Shown here piece by piece: positions 38,901 through 47,830 of a stretch of DNA of 64,000 nt. The notes beneath the pieces are model-generated. The model made no database searches. It was not told the origin of the DNA and was given only the letters and a program-made list of their open reading frames with translations. How positions within the stretch are numbered: the stretch's first letter is position 1; each line of letters starts with the position of its first letter. The position numbers and the translations under genes are program-made. Source of the DNA: Gigantopelta aegis (taxonomy: Eukaryota; Mollusca; Gastropoda; Neomphalida; Peltospiridae); NCBI RefSeq assembly GCF_016097555.1, contig NC_054702.1:66173478-66237477 (forward strand), in the 5' to 3' direction.

Positions 38901-41900
38901 ATTAACACCTTAGGTTACCATTAACTGTGACGAAGCCCGGCATGTCAACCATGGCAATCTAAATTCTAATATTCCAAATAAACTTCATGTAGCCCAGATA
39001 CCTTGGGTTATCATTAACTGTAACGAAGCCCGGCATATCAACCATGGCAATCTAATATTCCAAACAAACTTCATGTATCCCAAATACCTTGGGTTACCAT
39101 TAACTGTGACGAAGCCCGGCATGTCAACCATGGCAATCTAAAATTTGTTACCAAGGTCGGTGACAGTCACTCTTCGCAACATTGTTTTGGCTTTGTCAGG
39201 GCATATTTTAAAGTTTTAGATAACCAATATGTCGTTCGTGTTACCATTAACACCTTAGGTTACCATTAACTGTGACGAAGCCCGGCATGTCAACCATGGC
39301 AATCTAATATTCCAAATAAACTTCATGTAGCCCAGATACCTTGGGTTACCATTAACTGTGACGAAGCCCAGCATGTCAACCATGGCAATCTAATATTCTA
39401 AACAAACTTCATGTATCCCAAATACCTTGGGTTACCATTAACTGTGACGAAGCCCGGCATGTCAACCATGGCAATCTAATATTCCAAACCAACTCCATGT
39501 AGCCCAGACACCTTGGGTTACCATTAACTGTGACGAAGCCCGGCATGTCAACCATGGCAATCTAATATTCCAAACAAACTGCATGTAGCCCAGATACCTT
39601 GGGTTACCATTAACTGTGACGAAGCCCGGCATGTCAACCATGGCAATCTAAAATTTGTTACTAAGGTCGGTGACAGTCACTCTTCGCAACATTGTTTTGG
39701 CTTTGTCAGGGCATATTTTAAAGTTTTAGATAACCAATATGTCGTTCGTGTGGTTTTAATGTTTACACAAACGATTTTCTTCAGTAAGTCAGATACAAAT
39801 GAAAAGGTTAATGGGCAACGATATTCAAACGAGCGATTTTCGTAGTTCTCCTATCATAAACACGAAAATATACTTTTTGTGTGCTAGGACTAACTTAAAA
39901 GCTACCAAGCGAAAATAAAAATTAGATGTGTTTGTCCTAACCCGACCGACCCACCCACGAAAATCGACCCATGTCAAAATCTTTTTTTTTACCTCTTTTG
40001 CAGAAGATTTTAATTATTTAAAAAAAAAAAACATATTTAATCAATTTCAATTTAGGCTTAAACAAGTATAATATTTATCAAACATTTTAAAACCTTGATA
40101 TAATTTAGCCAAAATTTATCAACGTCAGTTTCGATTCGTTAGAAATTAGAAATTCTGTAAAATGCTATTCATAATATGAGAACACGAGATCTCACACACC
40201 ATGGTGCATGTTCGTAATGCATGGTACATGCTCTTGTGACAGGCAAAATGGGTTTTAAACTAAATCAATCTAATGGTAGCTGCACAGGTACCTTCATGAG
40301 CCAAATGAAGCTATGTTCGGGTATGCTTTGAAAGTCACAAAGTTAATATTAGCGGTCATTTTGTCAAAACTAGGTACAATCACTAGAATAACATTGTGTT
40401 TGCTATTAATAGACACAATTCAGTCCGAAAGAACCTACACAAGTGTCGAACTCCACGGAGAATCCTTAATCAACAGACTTATTCCGAATGACTTGAAATA
40501 GCGGTGAGATATATTTTCATGACACCCGTGTATAATTTGTTTAACATATTTTGTTTTCATCAGTGTCATTAAATTGCATCGGTATATAATATAATATATT
40601 TTAAGAAACTACCCATAAAGGTTCTGTGATGTGCTTCAAGCATCGAATATCGTGACATCAGGATTGAGAATTTCAGCACACTACCGTAAATTTTAAATAT
40701 GTTAGTGGCATGCTAACGCAGGCAGCATTTTATAATGAAAGTACACGGATACACTGTATCTTTTGCACACCGGAAATGTAGGTTTATTTTCTTCCAAAAA
40801 CAAAGTTAATTTTGTAAAAGATTTTCTGACGAACGACTACAGCTTTTGCACGAACGATCCGTCATTTATGTTGATATTGGTTTTGCATAACCGACAGACG
40901 AACGACAAAATCGTTCGTGCCACATTTTATGCCCTGCTTTGTACACAATAAATATAACATATATCCACAGGTAAATTTTTTTATATGATATATTTGACAA
41001 AAAGTACTTTATTTCTTTCATCTTTGACAATTTTTTACAAAATATGTTTAGGGTTTAAACCCTAAAAAAATTGTACTACTAAATTACGGTAACCATACCA
41101 GGGCTCGATCTTAGCGGTAGCCCGGGATGTTTTGACTACCAATTTCTCACTTGGGCTACCAGATATCTAAACACGGTAGTCCACCGGGCTACTAAATTTT
41201 TTGGTACATCCAGTTACTACACAGTCAACAAGATGCTTAAACACCTAAAACATGTTTAAATAAAAATAAATGATTTGGTTGTTTTCTCGTTTTAATTTTT
41301 TTTAAATAAAATTATGTGGATACTATTTTTTACTGAGGGATACCAGCTTTCATAACCTGGTAGCCCGGCGGGCTACCACTGAAAAATGTTAAGGTCAACG
41401 CCTGCATAGATAGATCTACACGTATATACCAAACCTAATGCAACATGGTAGACATTAATGTTACTTTCCACAAGAAATGAAGCTTTATAAGCATATACAT
41501 TTGTAATGCATTCAATTTGGAAAAGGCTATACAGTACCAATTCAAACCATTATGAAGTCTATAGCATTGTTTCATTACAACCACTCCTTTCAGAGATAGC
41601 TCTGGCACTCACCAAATCCACCAAATGTGAATTTTATTTTAATTTGACAAAATAATTTCATGTAATAATTGACATTTTGCTACAAAAAACAACAGGATTT
41701 ACAGTGGTAAAAATTAGGAAATATTTTCACTGGTCCGGGGGATTAGTAGCTGAGGAAAGTTACCACTCCCCAGGAAAAATCACTAGCCCCCACACCCCCA
41801 CTTCATTATTTGAAGCAGTTTGAGAAGACGAAACCTATATGGGATCTAGCAAGTTGTTCAATGATTGAACACACATTACTATGCTGCTTGTACTTTATCT

Positions 41901-44900
41901 TTAATGGTGCAAATATAATGGACATCCATAATAAAATAGCAATTATAATATTAAATTAATTTAAGTCATAAAACTCAGAATTATCTTTACTGTTACTGAG
42001 TTATTTTATTCTGTCCTAATACACTCGGATGTCCACTGGTAAACTAGGAACTCTCCACTCGAGACGTTTGGAAGCAGCTAGTTAAAACCAATCAATGCCA
42101 ACATGATTGATCTATTACAATGCGTTCAATTAAAGATGAAACGAACACAAAGCATAAACCATCAAAACACACACACACACAACAGTTTAATAGTTAATTT
42201 GGCTAAATTTTCTGCTCACCCTGAGCTAGCCCTGCCTTTACAACCAAACAATTTTTTTTACATTTATAAAATGTTGGTTTTTAACTTTTAAAAGTTCAGT
42301 GTTCTCGCTGCTCCATTTAAGCAGGGCACCCTGCCCCGCTATTCCATTTTGCCGCCCTCCTTTCACGTTCCCCGCCCTCCTTTATTTTTGAGCGCCCCTC
42401 TTTATTTTCCAGCATCTATCTCTGCTATATCCAAATGCACTTTTTTCCACACAAAAAACAACGATCAGTCTGCACACTGGATATCAAAGGAAACAAGCTG
42501 CGTTGTGTACGAAAAAGCAATTGACGAAACATTTATGACAGTTACCGTAATGTAATTTAACAGTATTTTTAACAGCCTCTATTTTGTCCAATATCTGTAT
42601 CCATTTGTATGTTTGATAGACACAATAAAAGTAATATTTTATGTAAGCAATGAAAACTTTTTTTTTTTTTTTACAGATTCGGCAATCTCCGATTGAAAAA
42701 AACCCCTCTTATTTGGCGTCAAATTTGTCACGTGATCAGAACGGTCATTCTGTCTTTTGTTTCCACTATCGTTTGATATTTTGTCCTCAGTTGCAGATAT
42801 AATTGGTTGAAACTGATGATTTTTACTTTCTGTTATTCTGTTTATTCAGCAGTTCTTTATAAAATATTGTAAACTTTTCATTTTGAGGGGATATGAACGC
42901 TTATAAAAACAACGCAAGTGGTAGTGTTTATCATTTATCTTGAGTGCCAAATAATATATACCGTCTTTACAAAAACGAAACTACTTTTTATCAGCTGGCG
43001 ATATTATTTTATCACAGCGATCGATTCATTCGATTAAGATGGAAATAACAAAAATGTATCTGACATTAGGAGATCACTTTACAAACATCTTTATTGTTTT
43101 TTGTATATCTTGAAATCTTTATTAAAAAAAATATTAAAACTTTGATCGGTCCAGCAAAACCGAAACTGCCCGTGAATGTCAGACCGATATTTATAAACCC
43201 CTTTGCACTTTTTTGTAGGCAAAATAAGGAGTATGTCTTTTTTCTCAGTCTACCAACACAAAACAATATGGTAACCAAACTATTCCCCACCCCTCTTTTT
43301 TTTTTTTGCTTTTCGTTTATTGTGTTTTTTGTTTTTGTTTTTTGTTTTTTTGAAGGGTGTGGTGCCGAGCGGCCGCCCTCCTTTAATTTTCACCCAGCAA
43401 GAACGCTGAAGTTAAAACAAGATGTAACATGATCTAGATTGTTTAAACACGGCTTTAATTAACTAAAACTGACATTAAACATAGCTTAAAATCTTTAATA
43501 TTTAATACTAAGATGTAAACAAGAACATTTTGTTTTCAATATTTGGATTAATGACAGTTGCAATCAATCTAAAACATGACTAAAAATTTAAACTTTAGAA
43601 AAGATTTTAGAATTATGTAGGCCTACTGGATCTCTGAAATTTGCATAATGAATAGCAACGCAATAATGACAATGTTCCCTCTAAAGGGCCTTTTTGAAAT
43701 ATATATTAATCTAATATAATCTTGGAAAAGTTACATTACAGTTTGTCATGTGTATTATTGTTGCAACAATATTACACATACCAGTAATATTATAAAGTAG
43801 TAGTATAATAAGAAGTTGAGGATTTCATATTTGTTAGTTTTGTTTAACGATATCACTGGAGCACATTGATTAATTAATCATCGGCTACTGCATATCAAAC
43901 ATTTCTGCGCTAGCTCTGGCAGTCGCCAAATTCGCAATTTAAACAACTGCCGAATTTTATTTTGAGTTGGCGAAATAATTTTACATCATTTTATTGTAAA
44001 ATAACTGGTTTTCTGCCACTTTTAAAGTTTAATTGATAATTTGGCGAAACTTTGTGTTCACCAAAAGCTAGCCCTGCATTTTCTAATTCTGACTCATAGT
44101 CATCTGAGGAAACCTGCTATATTTATTGTAATGCAGCAAGGGATCTTTTATACGCACTTTCCCACAAACAGGAAAGCACATACCACAGCCATTGTCCAGC
44201 TGTGATTGGAATGATAAAAAAAAAAAATTGGCTGAATGGATCCACCAAGGTGGTTCGATCCTGCGACATTAGCACCTCAAGCAAGCACTTAACCAACCGA
44301 GCTAAATCCCACCCCTCATATGTGTTACTCAGATGTTAATGTTCATTTGATGATGGTTTTTTCCCCTTTTCTGTTATATGTGGACAAATTCTACAAGTCT
44401 TCACCCATATTATATACATTTTTATTACTTAAAAAAAGTAAATGAATCAAGAGCCTGTGTCAGTGTGTGGTATCCAACATGACACTAAAATTTTGATGAT
44501 AAAGTTAAACAAAAGCAATGGTAAAACTAATAAATGTCAACCAAAACAATGTGAACACCCAACATAAATATGCAATCTATGTTGCTGTTTTGTTATTTTA
44601 AAAACAAACAAACAAAAAGCAACCACAATCGGTGAAACTTCGAACACATTCCATGCCAAACACAAGCGCACATGTATGAGCCCGATGTGTTATGACAGGT
44701 AAGTCACGTGGTAACCGTTCAGCAGACTCATTAGCATACGCTCAGCTGTCAAACGTATTCCCACAAAAATACGTGTGCATTAAAATTATGCGTTAAGGTG
44801 CAAATGTTGATAACGTATGGGTTCAAACTACCTGATCAAAAAATGGACCTGATGATTGGGATCCTGAGGTCGGGGAGTCGGCTATCCCATAGATACTCCC

Positions 44901-45070
44901 ATCATCGTCTTCCCCCTGCAAGTACAAACGCCTGCCGATCAGTTTTACAGCAAATCTGACCCAAAGGGGAGTTTGTACGACGGAATAATTTACATACTAA
45001 ATTAAAGTTTAATATTCATTCTTTCACTCACATCACTTTCTACGTCGACATCTCTGTCTTCATCGCTCAT
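23939..45070 (-). CDS. MAX: MAX, MYC-associated bHLH-zipper protein, complete five-exon gene
   Basis: MAX is the obligate nuclear dimer partner of MYC and MXD/MNT proteins and binds CACGTG E-boxes. Exons in transcript order: 45070-45032, 44915-44832, 28927-28820, 25724-25595 and 24114-23939, all with AG/GT borders, giving 178 residues. Exon 1 is [13 protein letters not shown]. Exon 2 is a 28-codon insert ([10 protein letters not shown] to GPFFDQ). Exon 3 holds the basic region and helix 1 ([18 protein letters not shown]) with the DNA-contacting His, Glu and Arg pair. Exon 4 gives helix 2 and the zipper start ([20 protein letters not shown], then [13 protein letters not shown]) with the Gln-Asn pair used in MYC pairing. 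Exon 5 gives the zipper end, an acidic Ser-rich stretch ([12 protein letters not shown]) and a basic nuclear-localisation-type end ([12 protein letters not shown]). Intron 2 is about 15.9 kb and crowded with transposons. The exon 4/5 junction codon reads Ile where human has Val. The gene lies tail-to-tail with FNTB. Confidence 0.97.
24188..24303. repeat. Palindromic MITE (GGGTCCCGTTTTAC / GTAAAACACGGCCCT ends)
   Basis: The ends agggtcccgttttacaaa and cgtaaaacacggccct are inverted repeats, as are the inner parts gagatcatcttaagtg and cacttaaggtgatctt. It lies in MAX intron 4 only ~75 bp upstream of the last-exon acceptor. Confidence 0.75.
24831..24974. repeat. 72-bp tandem duplication in MAX intron 4
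   Basis: Two adjacent copies of a unit from ttacattggttagccc to caattctacttttc, with one substitution (catactg / cataccg). Confidence 0.95.
25876..27675. mobile_element. CAG-type (hAT-like) element, degenerate, AAGTT flanks
   Basis: The left end caggggtttccccagg and the right end (reverse complement caggcttttctccagg) are imperfect terminal inverted repeats. Flanking 5-bp direct repeats AAGTT lie at 25871-25875 and 27676-27680. No intact transposase is seen; short open frames inside are not recognisable. A 'gccattggctaatt / ggctaaaattttggctaaacc' segment near 26400-26500 looks like a nested fragment. It lies in MAX intron 3. Confidence 0.55.
27680..28800. other. MAX intron 3 sequence, nothing recognised
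   Basis: AT-rich intronic DNA between the CAG-type element and MAX exon 3. I see no repeat with clear ends and no coding similarity. Confidence 0.5.
29051..29499. repeat. ~450-bp TIR element, copy 1
   Basis: Ends ggcctcagattacag and (reverse complement) ggcctcaaaccacaatt. It is about 97 percent like the copy at 32734-33184 in the same orientation. Most of its length is open on the minus strand ([15 protein letters not shown]...), which may be chance. Confidence 0.85.
29500..31078. other. AT-rich MAX intron 2 DNA
   Basis: Very AT-rich with poly-T runs. At about 30545-30600 a short stretch (tctgaggcctatcatg) matches the end and outer flank of the ~450-bp TIR element in inverse orientation, so a third, truncated relative may be present. 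No gene is seen. Confidence 0.5.
31079..32670 (-). mobile_element. Tc1/mariner transposon, near full length
   Basis: The terminal inverted repeats ctactcaaaagaatttacgg and (right) ctactcaaaagaatttaagg differ at one base in 23. TA lies on each side (31077-31078 and 32671-32672), the Tc1/mariner target duplication. Length is 1592 bp, normal for the superfamily. It carries one transposase gene on the minus strand, damaged by frameshifts. Confidence 0.95.
31290..32342 (-). pseudogene. Tc1/mariner DDE transposase, two frameshifts
   Basis: The N-terminal part (32342-31995) has the paired-like helix-turn-helix: [19 protein letters not shown], then [19 protein letters not shown], and a GRPRS linker ([11 protein letters not shown]). 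The C-terminal part (31871-31290) has the catalytic core: [11 protein letters not shown] (first Asp), [14 protein letters not shown] (second Asp) and [16 protein letters not shown] (Glu), with 34 residues between the last two. Between them [13 protein letters not shown] reads in a second frame, and [17 protein letters not shown] to [13 protein letters not shown] in the third. Two single-base-type shifts therefore disrupt an otherwise well-preserved gene. Catalytic residues are intact, so the copy died recently in evolutionary terms. Confidence 0.92.
32734..33184. repeat. ~450-bp TIR element, copy 2
   Basis: Ends ggcctcagatcacag and (reverse complement) ggcctcagaccacaatt. A minus-strand frame of 118 codons (33094-32738) spans most of it without a stop. 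The equivalent frame of copy 1 is interrupted. No similarity is recognised. Confidence 0.85.
33600..33815 (+). repeat. Degenerate SINE family A
   Basis: Recognised from ggatccattgggctatttctc, cagccaatgatccacaactgg and the tail gacaccatataaacataa...gttaaataaaac. Head missing. Confidence 0.65.
33820..35285. other. AT-rich MAX intron 2 DNA, nothing recognised
   Basis: Short A-rich and (ATAA)n stretches (33945-33985), no gene and no element with clear ends. Confidence 0.5.
35288..35470 (-). repeat. SINE family A, 3' part
   Basis: Minus-strand copy starting at the tail (gttttgtttaacgacaccactagagcat on the plus strand) and running to the 'cacataccac'-type body. The tRNA-like head is missing. Confidence 0.8.
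35976..37330. mobile_element. CAG-type element with CAGGCCTGC ends, GATATA flanks
   Basis: The left end caggcctgcacaaatt and the right end (reverse complement caggcctgcgcaaatt) are terminal inverted repeats. GATATA is duplicated at 35970-35975 and 37331-37336. It is itself interrupted by the MULE-type MITE at 36089-36565. A short acidic frame ([19 protein letters not shown], near 36836-36892) lies inside. No transposase is recognised. A related stretch of gttcgtg / cataaccga motifs lies at about 40830-40935. Confidence 0.65.
36089..36565. mobile_element. MULE-type MITE, copy A, left end shortened
   Basis: A 9-bp duplication AGTCCTGGC lies at 36080-36088 and 36566-36574. The right end is complete (caatctaattaaaattag in reverse). 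The left end starts directly at catgtccaccaatcaaaacc, lacking the outer ~60 bp of the arm found in copies B, C and E. The central module has the order opposite to copy B. Confidence 0.85.
37353..37617 (+). repeat. SINE family A
   Basis: Body and tail intact (cattgggctatttttcgttcc, caccacgactggtatatcac, tgcatataaaacatccctt, tctagtggtgtctttaaac). The head is abbreviated. Confidence 0.85.
37799..39650. repeat. 86-bp satellite array, about 20 units
   Basis: The unit contains caatctaatattccaaac, acttcatgtagcccag, ccttgggttaccattaac and tgtgacgaagcccggcatg. Some units (near 38022, 38900 and 39245) carry a 20-bp internal duplication of the 'ttaacaccttaggttaccat' part, so higher-order variants exist. 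A 98-bp non-satellite block at 39141-39238 splits the array and recurs at its right border (39651-39748). Confidence 0.95.
39141..39238. repeat. Array-edge sequence embedded inside the satellite
   Basis: Starts aaatttgttaccaaggtcgg and ends aatatgtcgttcgtg. It is the same as 39651-39748 except for one base. The right-hand copy continues into unique DNA, so this inner copy was probably produced by a tandem duplication that included the array border. Confidence 0.9.
39750..41095. other. MAX intron 2 DNA, no gene
   Basis: AT-rich. A segment near 40830-40935 with repeated acgaacga / tcgttcgt and gcataaccga motifs is related to the left part of the CAG-type element at 35976. Nothing else is recognised. 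Confidence 0.45.
41098..41405. repeat. 'GCTACCAG' repeat element
   Basis: Starts cagggctcgatcttagcggtagcccggg and ends ggtagcccggcgggctaccactg. Internal reverse-complement runs of ctaccag / ctggtag make it partly palindromic. Similar pieces occur at 37640-37715 and 63480-63610. Confidence 0.55.
41590..42240. repeat. Fragments of 'AGCTCTGG...CTAGCCCTG' elements
   Basis: 41598-41790 (gatagctctggcactcacc...) and 42195-42240 (tggctaaattttctgctcaccctgagctagccctgcc) look like the left and right parts of the small element that is complete at 43914-44087. The DNA between is AT-rich. Confidence 0.45.
42297..43408. mobile_element. hAT-like element, CAGTGTTCTCGCTG ends, AAGTT flanks
   Basis: The left end cagtgttctcgctg and the right end (reverse complement cagcgttcttgctg) are terminal inverted repeats. 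AAGTT is repeated at 42292-42296 and 43409-43413. The 'gccgccctcctt' motif follows near both ends. There is no intact transposase; it is about 1.1 kb, so a non-autonomous copy. Confidence 0.65.
43833..44320 (-). repeat. SINE family A (ggatttagctcggttgg head) with nested insertion
   Basis: The minus-strand SINE is complete from tRNA-like head (gggatttagctcggttggtt, B-box ggatcgaacc, at 44320) to tail at 43833. It is interrupted at 43914-44087 by a small element. It has the same head type as the SINE at 6222. Confidence 0.85.
43914..44087. repeat. Small GGCTAGCTYTGG-ended MITE inside a SINE
   Basis: The ends gctagctctggcagtcgcc and (reverse) agggctagcttttgg form an inverted pair. The sequence CATTT is present on both sides, as expected from target duplication within the SINE. 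Confidence 0.65.
44705..44710. promoter_or_regulatory. CACGTG E-box in MAX intron 2
   Basis: A canonical MYC/MAX site about 120 bp downstream of MAX exon 2. CACGTG also occurs elsewhere in the window (for example 21104, 42729 and 54137), so function is not implied by sequence alone. Confidence 0.3.
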
Positions 45071-45200
45071 TGTGCGATCAAAGCCCCATACACTTCCCTC
45101 TGCACTCCGCCAAAAAACACACAAAATGGCGACCAAACAACGCCACGCGGTCAAACCACGTGCTAACTTAGAGAAGAAATAGAAGTTGTTTACAAATTTA
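45071..45200 (-). promoter_or_regulatory. MAX: Candidate MAX promoter / 5' UTR with E-box and YY1-like site
   Basis: Just upstream of the MAX start codon the DNA is more GC-rich than the flanks. It has CACGTG at 45157-45162 (about 90 bp from the ATG) and aaaatggcgacc (YY1-like) at about 45123-45134. A self-binding E-box in a MAX promoter would allow autoregulation. No TATA box is seen. Confidence 0.4.
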
Positions 45201-45649
45201 TATTGCAAGAAAAAAATGATAGATGATGTTTCATATAATTTGCTATTGTTTTGTTTAGTATATTAAATGTATATTTTAAAAAGTAACTGTACAAGCGCTG
45301 TGCTAATTTACACCTTCACCTTGTACTGTGGGAGGTCTAAGGTCATATTATTACTAACTATGTTCGGCATTTTCCGTAATTTTATTTTCGTAACGACCTC
45401 AATCTGCACGAAATGGTTAATTCCAAGTTCAAGTGAACTCGTATGATTTGCTACACGTTTGGTGGGTTTTTTTTTTTTGTGTTGTGTTTTTTTTGGGAGG
45501 GGGGGGGGGGGAGAAATGAAAAGGTATGTTTTATAGAGAATAATACACAAGTGGCCGTTAGATACCATTTATTTCACAACGAGTTGTTTTAAAATGTATC
45601 TATGTATCATAACCCAAGAATGTTTAGTTTTTTTTTCTTCATAGCAAAA

Positions 45650-46242
45650 CAATCTAATTAAAATTAGCTCCACTATTACATGTGGATCTAACACCAGCCA
45701 GTTGGAGCTCATGTCCACCAATCAAAACCTTACTTGCAGAATCCTGCCAGTGATTTAAAAATAATTTGAAAACATTCTGAATTATCCTGAGGGTATACGA
45801 CATGTTTCGTGTGAATTACGAATGCCTTAAAACATGTTTTATTTTATAAAATAAATAATTTGTAATGTAAAACTGAAGACTGATTTATTTATTTTTAGTT
45901 TTTATAAATAAATAAATAATTTTTAATGTAAAATTGAAGACTGATAACCCACCCCGTATCTATTGGTATGGTTCGCTGTACTGCGGCCACTAAAATAGAC
46001 TCGCCCGATATTTTTAGAATTTGTATGCTCCCAAATAACGTTATAAAAGGCGAAGTGTGATTGGTCAATATTTAAATTATTATTTACAAACGAAATGTTA
46101 CCTGGACATTGGGGACTACGCAGTGCTGTTAGTTTTAAATCACTGGCAGGATTCTGCAAGTAAGGTTTTGATTGGTGGACATGAGATCCAAGTGGCTGGT
46201 GTTAGATCCACATGTAATAGTGGAGCTAATTTAATTAGATTG
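45650..46242. mobile_element. MULE-type MITE, copy B
   Basis: The 9-bp duplication ATAGCAAAA lies at 45641-45649 and 46243-46251. Both ends carry the full arm: caatctaattaaaattag, ctattacatgtggatctaac, ccaatcaaaaccttacttg, then tgccagtgattt, about 115 bp long. The centre has module X (gggtatacgacatgtttcg, attacgaatgcc) and module Y (cactaaaatagactcgcccg, gttataaaaggcgaagtgtg). A 9-bp duplication with long arms is the signature of Mutator-like elements. No protein is encoded. Confidence 0.9.
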
Positions 46243-47214
46243 ATAGCAAAATTATCCATTTTTAGACAGTGATCAGTTCCTCTTTTGGAGTTTTATAACC
46301 CAAAAAATATTATTTAGAAGAGTTCAAACCCGTTACTCTTAGCTCTCTATCATTAAATCGTGAATTTTAGCACTGACCGCCTTGGAAATTACCAGGGGCG
46401 GGAGAACGGGTGAGGCAATCTAATTAAAATTAGCTCCACTATTACATGTGGATCTAACACAGCCAGTTGGAGCTCATGTCCACCAATCAAAACCTTACTT
46501 GCAGAATCATGCCAGTGATTTAAAAATAATTTGAAAACATCCTGAGGGTATACGACATGTTTTGTGTGAATTACGAATGCCTTAAAACATGTTTTTTTTA
46601 ATAAATAAATAAATAATTTTTAATGTAAAATTGAAGACTGATAACCCATCCCGTACGTATTGGTATGGTTCGCTGTACTGCGGCCACTAAAATAGACTCG
46701 CCCGATATTTTTAGAAGTTGTATGCTCCCAAATAACGTTAACGTTATAAAAGGCGAAGTGTGATTGGTCAATATTTAAATTATTATTTACAGACGAAATG
46801 TTACCTGGACATTGGAAACTACGCAGTATTGTTAGCAATCTGATTAAAATTAGTTCTACTGGACTAAATAAGGCATTCGTAATTCACATGAAACATATCG
46901 TATAGGGGAGGGGCGGGTTAGTTGAGCCACTTTTTACAAAGTTGTGTCCTGTGTGTAAGATATGAGATATTAGAGGATGATCAATATTGTAATGCATACA
47001 TCATCATGTCATTCATACTTACCAGTGATGCTAGCATGATAGATCAAATACATGCGGTCTGATGGGCCATCAATTTTTTTTTTTTTTAAATGGCTTAACT
47101 TTCCCCACTGTTGGGGTAAAGTGTGCCACTTCAAAGAGTAAGTTGATCCAGTGGTGTTAAATTGTTTTTATTGAAATGTAAACACAATCAAACATAATGA
47201 AAAATGTTTATTAT

Positions 47215-47830
47215 CAGTTAAACTTTAACTGGATGTACTTTAATAACACAAACAATGTAAAAACAAATAAATTTGAACGTAATGAAACTTTAAAAAGTGT
47301 TTTTCAAAACTGTTGGCCAAGCAATACCACATCATTCACTATGACATGTGAAATATAAATATCTTAATATCAGTAAAGCATTCTATGAGCACTTTAGTAA
47401 TGCAAGCATGATTACTGGAGCCAAGGAAAACAAAACATGAACTATGAAATATCAAATATAACTGTCTTCACGTTAGTACATTTTTATAAGCACTTTAGTA
47501 ATCCTAACATGGTTACTATACAGCCAAAAGAAAAAAACCCATGTTAACCATGACAGGTCAAAAATAGCGGTCTTAACATCAATAAGGCTCTCTGAATACA
47601 CTTTAGTAACGCAAACATGGTTACTAGAAATGTGAACACAAATATAACAAAAAGTGTTCTTCAAAACTCTACAGTAACCAAAAAACAAAAGGCAATTAAT
47701 CATAAAATGTCAAACATAACAATCTTAATGTCAGTAAATATTTTTTGTTTTCAGAATGCACAAACATGGTTACTATTAATTGGAAAAACACATCATTAAC
47801 AAAATGTCAAACAAAACCATCTTGATGTCT
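47215..47830 (-). repeat. ~115-bp degenerate tandem repeat inside the pogo-like element
   Basis: On the minus strand the theme agtaaccatgtttg, ttactaaagtg, ttactgat-ttaaga and ttatgtttgacat-tcat recurs about five times (near 47770, 47620, 47515, 47410 and 47290). It occupies the place where the catalytic domain should be. Confidence 0.75.

Noticed and set aside
37799-39650. CRISPR-like array
   Set aside because: Units are contiguous 86-bp repeats with no unique spacers, in an intron of a eukaryotic gene.
42103-42291. Short ORFs across the AT-rich intergenic and intronic DNA
   Set aside because: Lengths of 60-80 codons are expected by chance, and none shows family similarity, typical composition or conserved motifs.
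43094-43432. 112-codon ORF with poly-F stretch
   Set aside because: It is driven by T-rich low-complexity DNA at the end of a hAT-like element.
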